This document shows, one piece after another, positions 54,284 to 64,000 of a stretch of 64,000 nt of DNA. Made by a program: the position numbers and the translations under genes. Origin of the DNA: Piper betle (taxonomy: Eukaryota > Streptophyta > Magnoliopsida > Piperales > Piperaceae); contig JAURVB010002028.1 of the NCBI GenBank assembly GCA_033002965.1, positions 1 through 64,000 on the forward strand. The letters run 5' to 3'. The notes under the pieces are model-generated. The model saw nothing but the letters and a program-made list of their open reading frames with translations, made no database searches and was not told where the DNA came from. How positions within the stretch are numbered: the first letter of the stretch is position 1; the number at the start of each line of letters is the position of its first letter.

Positions 54284-57216
54284 TGTAACACCCCAAATCC
54301 GGTTCACGCTTGTGAACCAAACCGGCATGTTACAGGCCCCGGTTAGGTCGGCTAACTCGAACCTAACTCGTGCGGATCTAATCTCGACGTCTTAAGATGT
54401 AGATTACGACTTGTCATGCATGGATAAATGCATAAAACCCTAACATGATACTACATGGATGACGTGCAACCTAAATTTCACATCATTACAATTACGATAA
54501 AAATTCTGAAATAAAACAGACAGGGTCTCCCCTAAAAGTGTAATTATGGGCCACCCTGTCAAAATAATATATATATACACATATACGCATACCATGATTT
54601 CATTCACACAAAATCTAACATACTTATGAATTCATTCTGAAGCTGGGGTCTTCAACCCACCACGCTTCTGCTGCGCATCTCTGATCATGTTCATCATGTC
54701 TATCATGTCTCATGCATTTGAACATGTCACTTCACAATATAATAACATAACAACACAATATTAAACATTCAGAAATCTAACATGTGTGTGTGTACAAGAC
54801 CTCATTGCTCCTCCGTCCAAGCTGGCTCCTCCAACTCGTGATTATTACCTACATATAGTATAGAAACACGTCAGTAACAAGTGTTACTGGTCCAGAAAAT
54901 AAAATAACTATAACAAACTGGCTATGAGAGCAAACTCTCATATGAAAGAAAACATCATATACTCCACGTGAACACTCTGAAGGGCACTACTGAGGAGCCA
55001 CTAGGCTGCAGACCCGGTAGCATCCCGAACTTACTGATCTGCTGTTGGTACTGTGCCGCTCTCGACACTTCTTTTTCAGTACTTCTCGTGAAACTTTATC
55101 CTAAGCCCTCTCCTTACCTCCATATTTCTCCTGGCCTTGAGCACGAAGGCCGAGTACTCTCAGGCAGTCGCCTTTAGTACCCTTTGAACCACAAGTCCGG
55201 ACATGCGCTGTACTAAACAGTACCCGTAAACCTCCACGTTCTCCGGGTGTGAGGAACTCAAACGCGGAGTTGTCAGGATCCCTCGGGAATGGAACAGTCC
55301 GCTGGCACTAATCCAGAGCCCGCTTTGACTGTCACGACATCCTCTGCATGGTACGTGCAGTCGATTTCTCCATCTCTCGTCTCACAGAAACGCGAAAACT
55401 ATATATATATATATATAGGCTTGGGTAGGGAGTTATATAATAGGCCCGAAGGCAACTTTTGGTGGATCTTGTTTTCGAAATCAACCTCGAGGGATCTCAT
55501 CCTCGAGGGGTTATTAATCCGAAAAATGTTCGGTTAAATGGCCCGAGTTAAGTGGGATCCGATAAAATGCCACTTAACCCGTCCTGCAGACAATAAATCA
55601 AACATACAATAGAAAAGATCATAAAAATCAGAGAGAAGTCCTAACGGACCTGGTAGAAGCTCCAAGCGTGTCATCGCGCCTAGGCGGCAAGCTCCTACTC
55701 CGTACCTACACATCAAAACTAAATACTAACGCCCACTAACTACATGATGCATCAAAATCAATGAATCACACACAATGCAACCACAAAATCATCCATCAAA
55801 ATAACAATCAAATAATTATAAGAGTAAATAATCCTAACTCAAACTATTCATACCATATTTTATTCTGTTCTTCTAAGTTGCATCGTACTCGATTAACATG
55901 CTCATACCCAATTCATCTCATTAGATCACTTACTTCATTCACTAATAATCTCATCATGCACATCTTTACTTTATTCATAGTCAAGACATTAATCATGATA
56001 ATTAATCAACCCTAGCATGCTATGCTAACAATTATCATCAATTTTAAATAAATCAATCGGAGGTAATTATACCTCACGTTGTCGACAATCGGCGACGGTT
56101 AGGGTTCCGTCGCGTGTCTCGGAACTCAAATTCGGCGCTCATCGGCGTCCGAAGCTCGATCGGGCTCGACTGGGTGAGCCCCGCGGAAGATCCGGTGAAT
56201 TCCAGTGAATTCCAGAAATTCCGATTTTCTGGCAGCTGCTGGCAGTTTTCCGGCGGCTTCCGGTGGTTTCCTGGCGACAATCACCGGCGGCGTCTACTGG
56301 CCGGAAAGTGGTCGTGTTGGGTACCCTCGGAACCGGCTCGGTGAGCCCGACTCATCTACGAGGTCGACGTGGCCAACGGAGGTGGCGGCTCGCCAAAAAA
56401 TGCATAAAACAGAGTCGGCGGTGATGGTGGCTAGATCCGGCCGGCCACGGCGGCGATGGCCTCCGTTCCGGTTGGGGAAGGTCGCTGGAAGGCTGAGGGT
56501 GCTGAGGCGACCGACCGATCGCGGTGGCGCTGGTCGCCGGCGGCGGAATCGGCGACGGAAGCGACGCAGACGCGGGCGCGGCTTCCTCGCGTCGCGGCGG
56601 TCCGATGGGGGCCGGACCTGGTCGGGGCAGCACGACAACGTCGTCGCGGGGCTAGGCGGCGACTATTGGCGGCCGGGCGGCGCCAATAGCGGCGGCGGTG
56701 ACGCGCACAAGGGCGGTGTCGGGCAAGGGTTTGGGGAAGAAAAGAAGGGCGCGGATGAAATAGCTGGGTGGCAGTTTCGTAAATATTACTTGACTCGTCT
56801 CTGGCTCGAGTCAAGAATAATAATTAATCGCCGTAAATTCCAAAAAAATCGGGAAAAATCCCATAAAATCAAACAAACACCAAAACATCAAAATGATATG
56901 CTCTAGAACTATCAACCCACCCAAAATGCCCGCAACGCGTCCTAACGCGATAAACGACCTAAAACTAGTTCTACGATCCACTATATATAATAATAAAAAA
57001 AATAACTGCATACTCTCATATATTCTGATAACTCATTCTGTTCTGCTGTGTTCATGACGTTATCATCATATACTTGGGTACGCATGACCCTCATAGCTCA
57101 TACACGCGACTGGCGTCGGCTCAATACACGTGTTCTGAAACTGACTCGAATCGAAAATAACGGTCGAACCGACCAGTTCTGAATATAAAACCCTGACTCG
57201 AATCGCGGGTTTTACA
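54284..57216 (-). mobile_element. Complete family A solo LTR (2933 bp), inverted
   Basis: It begins TGTAACACCCCAAATCCGG and ends GCGGGTTTTACA, so read on the minus strand it runs TGTAAAACCC to GGGTGTTACA with the canonical TG...CA. GAATT occurs immediately on both sides (54279-54283 and 57217-57221), a perfect 5-base target-site duplication. One LTR framed by a matching duplication and without internal coding sequence is the signature of a solo LTR, formed by recombination between the two LTRs of a full element. A GC-rich CpG-dense block spans about 56100-56740. The copy is close in sequence to the one at 61374-64000, so both are fairly young. Confidence 0.88.
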
Positions 57217-58367
57217 GAATTAAAAAGTCTTTAATTTTATATATTATATTATTATTTAATTATTATTATTATTATTATACAAAATTTTCAAATGCCTTGC
57301 TATCCACTTTTTTATATGTACAAATTGAAGCATATGTTGTATTTCAAACATTATTAATACATAATATAATATGATATAATTTTTTATAATGTGTAATTAA
57401 GTGCCTCTTTCGACAATGTGGAAATTGACAAAAAAATTGTTTTATATGAGTACATTAATGTTTTTTTACAAATAAATCATTATTAGTTTAATTGTTTGTG
57501 CATCGTGTGTGTAAGTAACCAGTTAATAATATACATTAGTAAGAGAAAATTAAATATGCTTGAAATCTTTCATAAAAAAATATTAAAGTAAACATTGTAC
57601 CATGCTTTGAAAAGACTTATTGAAAATAAATTGACATTTGAAATATCATTAAGATTTCTTACTCTAGTAGAATTATATTATTCTGAGGCTCTTAATTAGC
57701 CAAGAGATGAACTTTCTCGCTTTTTGTGATTGCTTGAAGGTTGGGGAGGCAATGACTTGGCATGCTTGTTGTGGATAGACTATCGGTGTTTTGTGAAGAC
57801 AAGGGTATTGTGATTTATTGGGTGGTGTGCATGCCGTGAAAACTTGGTCATTTGTTTCATATAGATCATAGATTAGAATATATGTTTTGGCCCCAATTAT
57901 GGATAAGGTGAAGGAAGAAGAAGGTGGTGTGGTGCAATGTCAAATAACGGAGCGGCACATAGAGCTGCCAACTTCTCTTGGAATTGTGCTACTTGTATGT
58001 CTCATTATTTCCTTTAGAATGATATAATTAGATTTGCTTCTTTTTTCATTGCTTGCTTGCTTTTGTATTTCTAGAACGTGGAATACATATCTTGATTGAA
58101 TTTATTCCCTTGTGCAATTAACTATGAGTTCGAAGATATTCGATCAAACGAGAGAGCAGCCAGGCATAATATGTTGCTACCCATCGCACTTGCATACGTT
58201 TTTTGAAGTTCTGCTTCTAGATCCTACATGGTATTCCCTCGCTAAATATAATACCTATAATTCGAAGTTTCCGTGGCAACTCAACTATGTAAAAGACAAC
58301 ATTCATGGAAGCATCTTGTAGTTCAATTAGTCTTTCTATTCTTATAGTCATTGCTTATAAATTGTAG
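57217..58367. other. Between the solo LTR and the dehydrogenase pseudogene
   Basis: AT-rich, with an (ATT)n run at about 57249-57280. The missing first exon of the dehydrogenase would be expected here, but I could not find the usual plant start region or the TGxxxGIG-leading segment. Confidence 0.4.
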
Positions 58368-61300
58368 GAGCTTCCAGTGGTATTGGGGTTGAGACTGCAA
58401 GAACACTGGCACTTCGTGGAGTTCATATCATCATGGGAGTCAGGAATTTGTCTGCTGGTAAAAAGTTAGAATTGCTCTTGTTGAGGAAATATCAACGGCG
58501 AAAGTTGATGTGGTGGAGTTAGATCTCAGCTCAATTTCTTCAGTCAGAAAGTTTGCATTAAACTTCACTTCCAGCCAACTTCCTCTGAATATTCTAATGT
58601 AAGAAGGTTTAACTTTTAAATTTGTTGCAGTTGCCATCATATATGGAAGTATTGCCATTATCTGTCAAAGAACTTTCTTTTACGCTGTTGATTGGTTGTC
58701 TTCTTGTTTATATGATGAAGAAGTTGTCCTCTTTAGACTTCAAATTAATTTGGTTACATTGTTGGGGTTTTCATGTCATTATTAGCTTCAGTAAATTTAA
58801 GAATGATGAAGATGATTTCATCCAAATATGTTTTAACTGGACAAATGTATATCCGCACATTCGCATTTTATGTTCTTGCATGTATCATAAAATCAAAAGA
58901 TGAGAATTTTATTGGTTGAAGCAAACAGTTATAAGGACATCTTATGTCAAGTTGCTTTAAGCTGTTTGGGAGTTTAAGGTGCATAGATATTGACGACCTT
59001 TAGGAAAAATAGGAATGCTTGGCTTTTTTATTTTTACCATTTAGAACTTGTACTCTTTATGAGTTAGAGCTTTTTTGTGTTAGCATCAACAGTGCAGGAG
59101 TTATGTTGACACCATAAACACTTTCTCAAGATGGCATAGAACTTCAATTTGCAACCAATCACAAAGGTGCTGTTTCTTCTTTACATTTTTCTTTTTCATT
59201 CATTCTCAAAATATGGTGGTGGTGGTGGATGAGGACAACAATGATAGTCATAATGAATATGAACAAAGCTATAACCATTGGAGATAAATTTAGTTAGTTG
59301 GTGTTACTTGTGTGGTAACGTAAAACTTTAAGGTCACAGAGGAGGAGAATAACAAGGTAAAAACTCATTGGCATACAAAAATGAATGAATTGTGAATTTC
59401 ATAAGTTTTTCCAAAAGTTCACTTTTGCAAAATCATCACTTAGTTATTCACTACTTCCATTTCTCTTTTTCAGAAGGTGACTAAATCTATTATATGTTAT
59501 AATTTGATCTAATCAGCTTCAATGTCTTTTTCAGGCCATTTTCTTTTAACAAACCTTCTTCTGGACACCATGAAGAAGACATCTTTGAAGAGTAACAAAG
59601 AAGTTCGGATTGTAATGTCTCATCTGAAGCTCATAGACATTCTTATCATAAGGGAATCCGTTTTGATAGAATCAATAGCAAAGAAGAGTAAGTATCATTT
59701 GCTTTTCTTTGAGGCAGGGAGTTATCTGACATAGTAATTAGTGTTGAACATTGAGTAATTTGTTTTACAAATTTTTACAGAAAACAGTAGAGTTGATAGT
59801 GCTCTCTAGTTATGCAAAATGCTACATTTCACACACATCTAATACTGTCCTAATTCTTGGATAGAATTTACCAGAAGATTTTTCAGACAACAAGCAGACC
59901 CACCTTCTTTTAAGATGGCATCCTAATGGCCTGTTTTCTTTCTTCATTGACATGTCAGAACATTCGTACAGAACCTGTTTTGCATGATTTCACCTCTCAG
60001 TTTTAGCAAAGCACCAGAGCACAGATAATAGTAATCAGGTTTTTCATTTTGTCCGTAGGTTCTTGCACGTAGAGAACATAATCTTGAATAAAGTGAATGA
60101 GCTCTTGCGCTCCTGTTAGTATGGAATTGTAGTCATGACACTTCTTCAGACTGAGTATTTGAGAATTGAGATCCATACTTAATTTGAGTAATAGTTGTGA
60201 GAACTGGAGATTGGGAAGAGGAATGGCTTAGTGACTCCTTAATTTTTTAGGACTGTAGTGTCATACCAGTCACATTTGTTGTATACAAAGTTTTAAATAA
60301 CATACAGTTACCATACTAGATTTATTATCAGTATGAGGTATATTTAGTTCAATTGGGTCGAACCAGGTTCAATTGGATTATAACTAAAATAAATTAAAAT
60401 GATACAATAGCTAGTGTAAACTGTATCAAATTTGAAGAGGGTATGTAGTATATACTGGGTAAGACCGGTGGTGTGATTCGGTAATTATTCCCTTTATCTC
60501 TATTTTATCCTAATGTGACTGAAAAGGTTAGTTCATTTTGATCCATGTTGATGATGTCTTGCATTTTACTTGATAGCAACCATCTAATTTACATTCAAGC
60601 ATTGTATCACATGCATGCATAGTAGTTTTTATGCTGATGGCCAGTCAAAATTGGCAAACATATTGCACGCAAATGAACTAACAAGGCAGTTGAAGGGATG
60701 CAATACATATTAAAGATCTTAATGGATACAAATATTGGTTCAGACTTGAGAGTAACATTTGGTTCTAAAAACTTATTAGGAATTATTTATTTGGAGGTGC
60801 TAGGCTAAATTAATTCAACTTAAGTAATGAATTTGCTCCTAATAACTCTTCCAATGCTCATGTATTAGTCTGGGAAAAGGAGGAAGGTATTTGTCATTTG
60901 TGATCACATGGATCCTAGTTTAGGATTTATGTTCACGACATCCTTTGAGTAACAACTGGAAGAAGAAGAAGAAAAAGAAAGAAAGAATGAATGAATTTGG
61001 TCCAAATATAAAAGTGAGAAATGGAAATATATTAAGGGATATTATTTATTCTAACTTTTGTGCTTTAAAACCTGGAATCCTCCAGGAAGATGGTGCTCAG
61101 ATTACTGCCAACTCACTTCATCCAGGAACCATTGTTACTAGTCTCTTTCAGGATAATTCAGTCATAAATGGTAACACTAGTTTAATGGTAATGAATTCCA
61201 TATACTAATAAACCTGAATATAATTTTGTTAGCTGATGTTGCTGGTTATTGATTTGCAGGCATTGTGATGACTTTAGGAATGAATTCCATAGACTAATAA

Positions 61301-61373
61301 ACCTGAATATAATTTTGTTAGCTGATCTTGCTGGTTAATGATTTGCAGGCATTGCGATGACTTTAAGGAAAGT
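58368..61373 (+). pseudogene. Short-chain dehydrogenase (TIC32/WWOX-like) pseudogene
   Basis: Exon remnants are 58368-58598 ([20 protein letters not shown], the NAD(P)-binding glycine motif), 59084-59166 (SAGVMLTP, then TLSQDGIELQFATNH), 59535-59687 (GHFLLTNLLLDTMKKTSLKS), about 60620-60690 (GQSKLANILHANELTRQLK), 61085-61170 ([19 protein letters not shown]) and 61349-61373. This order matches plant TIC32-type reductases. Defects: exon 1 absent; frameshifts near 58463 and 59612; an in-frame TAA at 59115-59117; the catalytic tyrosine of YxxxK replaced by Asp (GAT at 60636-60638, giving DGQSK); no GT donor after about 60690; the acceptor region of the last exon duplicated; and the coding sequence cut at 61373 by an LTR. 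Several are substitutions, so it is genuinely dead and not only mis-sequenced. Confidence 0.85.
61191..61368 (+). repeat. 89-bp tandem duplication covering an intron end and exon start
   Basis: Two units starting ATGAATTCCATA lie at 61191-61279 and 61280-61368. Each includes the acceptor GATTTGCAG and the exon start encoding GI(V/A)MTL. They differ at only a few bases. The duplication gives the pseudogene two alternative copies of the same acceptor. Confidence 0.85.
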
Positions 61374-64000
61374 TGTAAAACCCATGATTCGAGTCAGGGT
61401 TTTGTATTCAGAACCGGTCGGTTCGACCGTTATTTTCGAGTCGAGTCAGTTTTAGAACACGTGTACTGAGCCGACGCCGGTCTCGTGTATGAGCCATGAG
61501 GGTCATGTGTACCCAAGTATATGATGATAACGTCATGAACACAACAGAAAAGAATGAATTATCAGAATATATGAGAGTATGCAGTTCATTTTTTCTTATT
61601 ATGATATATAATGGATCGTAGAATTAGTTTTAGGCCGTTTACTGCGTTAGGACGCGTTACGGGCATTTTGGGTGGGTTGATAGTTCTAAAGCATATCATT
61701 ATGATTTTTTGGTGTTGTTTGATTTTATGGGATTTTTCCCATATTTTTTAGAATTTTTTTACGACTTAAATATTATTTTGACTACGAGTCAGAGACGAGT
61801 CAAGTAATATTTACGAGTTTGCCACCACACACACCCTCGACCTTTCCTTTCTTCTTTCTCAAACCCTCGCCCGCGCCGCCACTGTGCATGCCGCCGCCGC
61901 TGCCGTGGATGCCCGCTCGGCCGCCGATCGACGCCACCCAGCCCGGCCACGGCGTCGCCCTGCCGCCCCGACCAGGTCCGACCCCATCAGACCGCCGCGA
62001 CGCGAGGAGGCCACGCCGCGACGCCGCACCCGCGTTGCGCTTCCGTCGCCGATTCCGCCGTCGGCGACCAGCGCCGCCGCGATCGGTCGGTCGCCTCAGC
62101 ACCCTCAGCCTTCCAGCGACCTTCCCCGACTGGAACGGAGGCCATCGCCGCCGTGGCCGGCCGGATCTAGCGACCCATCGCCGCCGGCTCTGTTTTGCCG
62201 TTTTCCGGTGAGCCGCCGCCTCCATTGGCCACACTGATGTCATAGATGAGTCGGGCTCGCCGAGCCGGTTCCGAGGGTACCCAACACGACCACTTTCCGG
62301 CCAATAAACGCCACCGGCGATTGTCGCCGGAAAACCACCGGAGCCAAAACCGCTAGCAGCTGCCGGAAAACCCGGAATTTCTGGAATTCACTGGAATTCA
62401 CCGGATCTTCCGCGGGGCTCACCCAGTCGAGCCCGATCGAGCTTCGGACGCCGATGAGCGCCGAATTTGAGTTCCGAGACACGCGACGGAACCCTAACCG
62501 TCGCCGATTGTCGACAACGTGAGGTATAATTACCTCCGATTGATTTATTTAAAATTGATGATAATTGTTAGCATAGCATGCTAGGGTTGATTAATTATTA
62601 TGATGAATGTTAAGATTATGAATGAAGTAAACATGTGCATGATGTGATTAACAGGGAATGAAGGTTAAATGAGCTAATGAAGTAAAGTAGATTTGAGTAT
62701 GATAATCGAGTACAACGTAACTTAGGAAATATAATAAAAATAGGTGTTAATAGGATAAGTTGGAATTATTTTTACATTTATAATTGTTGATTGTTATGGT
62801 TGATGTTTGTATTGTGGTGTGATGGTCATGTCGGATTTGATGCATCATTTAGTTAGCGGGCGTTAGTATTTAGTTTTGATGTGTAGGTACGGAGTAGGAG
62901 CTCGCCGCCTAGGCGCGATGACACGCTTGGAGCTTCTACCAGGTCCGTTTAGGACTCGTCTGTTTTACTCTTTTCTATTGTATGTTTGTTTTAATGCCTA
63001 CAGGACGAGTTAAGTGGCGCTTTATCGGATCCCACTTAACTCGGGCCATTTAACCGAATAGTTTTCCGGATTAATAACCCCTCGAGGATGAGATCCCTCG
63101 AGGATGATTTCGAAAACAAGATCCACCACAAGTTGCCTTCGGGCCTATTATATAAATCCCTACCCAGCCCTATATATATATGTAGTTTTTCGCGTTTTCA
63201 GTGAGACGAGAGATGGAGAAATCGACTGCACGTACCATGCAGAGGATGCCGTGACAGTCAAAGCGGGCTCTGGATTAGTGCCAGCGGACTGTTCCATTCC
63301 CGAGGGATCCTGACAACTCCGCGTTTGAGTTCCTCACACCCGGAGAACGTGGAGGTTTACGGGTACTGTTTAGTACAGCGCATGTCCGGACTTGTGGTTC
63401 AAAGGGTACTAAAGGCGACTGCCTGAGAGTACTCGGCCTTCGTGCTCAAGGCCAGGAGAAATATGGAGGTAAGGAGAGGGCTTAGGATAAAGTTTCACGA
63501 GAAGTACTGAAAAAGAAGTGCCGAGAGCGGCACAGTACCAGCAGCAGATCAGTAAGTTCGGGATGCTACCGGGTCTGCAGCCCAGTGGCTCCTCAGTAGT
63601 GCCCTTCAGAGTGTTCACGTGGAGTATATGATGTTTTCTTTCATATGAGAGTTTGCTCTCATAGCCAGCTTGTTATAGTTATTTTATTTTCCGGACCAGT
63701 AACACTTGTTACTGACGTGTTTTTATACTATATGTAGGTAATAATCACGAGTTGGAGGAGCCAGCTTGGACGGAGGAGCAATGAGGTCTTGTGCACACAC
63801 ACATGTTAGATTTCTGAATGTTTAATATTGTATTGTTATGTTATTATATTGTGAATGACATTTTCAAATGCATGAGACATGATAGAATGTGAACATGATC
63901 AGAGATGCGCAGCGGAAGCGTGGTGGGTTGAAACCCCAGCTTCAGAATGAATTCATAATATGTTAGATTTTGTGTGAATGAAATCATGGATGCATGTGTG
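61374..64000 (+). mobile_element. Family A LTR inserted in the dehydrogenase pseudogene, runs off the window
   Basis: It begins TGTAAAACCCATGATTCGAG right after coding-like AAGGAAAGT and follows the complete LTR at 54284-57216 in the opposite orientation: GC-rich CpG-dense block about 61810-62510, GAGGTATAATTACC junction, CTCGAGGATGAGATCCC near 63082, TATA near 63170, then the 3' block up to the window edge. About 300 bases of LTR remain outside. Whether this is a solo LTR or the 5' LTR of a full element cannot be decided here. If it is solo, AAAGT should follow its right end. Confidence 0.82.

Noticed and set aside
54968..55177. A ~70-codon frame starting MNTLKGTTEEPLGC, shared with 30091-30306 and, inverted, 63409-63618
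   Set aside because: Its presence in three places is explained by LTR copy number. It is antisense to the element, and one copy has a different end. No evidence of protein-level constraint.
56205..56906. A 233-codon Arg/Gly-rich open frame
   Set aside because: It is inside the solo LTR and runs antisense to the element, with the frame broken in the sister copy at 61.8-62.5 kb.

Overview
This is a piece of a flowering-plant nuclear chromosome. Genes are sparse, split by many GT-AG introns, separated by AT-rich DNA and heavily invaded by retrotransposon sequence. The very GC-rich first exons, and the GC-rich last exon of the ankyrin gene, fit a monocot, but this is an inference and I cannot name the species. 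I see no operons, rRNA, intact tRNA genes or CRISPR.

Layout: 1-6545 is mostly LTR sequence (an LTR tail at the left edge and a 2.9 kb solo-LTR-like copy). 6546-11934 is AT-rich and intergenic, with a possible SINE and simple repeats. 11935-16463 is a four-exon ankyrin-repeat gene. 18085-20882 is an organellar mTERF gene resembling MTERF5. 23293-27076 is a six-exon cytosolic-type adenylate kinase whose first intron holds a concatemer of small TRIM retroelements. 27830-32970 is retroelement debris. 34978-36357 is a single-exon PORR-domain organelle RNA-binding protein. 39557-40073 is a possible orphan first exon. 42586-49054 is a 19-exon M1 aminopeptidase of the APM1 type. 50308-51227 is an unrecognised minus-strand gene relic. 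52440-54037, 54284-57216 and 61374-64000 are more copies of the same long LTR, and between the last two lies a short-chain dehydrogenase (TIC32-like) pseudogene. All recognisable protein genes except the relic at 50.3-51.2 kb are on the + strand.

The genes do not form a pathway. Two (mTERF and PORR) belong to families that handle organellar RNA, and the others are housekeeping or unknown. The most important technical observation is that the mTERF, adenylate kinase, PORR and aminopeptidase genes each read through only if single-base indels are assumed, mostly in short homopolymers. That looks more like uncorrected long-read sequence than four independent gene deaths. The dehydrogenase is different: it also has a nonsense codon, a lost catalytic tyrosine, a lost splice donor and an LTR inserted in its coding sequence, so it is a real pseudogene. 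I found no convincing new biological system. The best leads are the TRIM concatemer, the inverted pair of young LTRs around the dead dehydrogenase, and a GC-rich block carried inside the LTRs.
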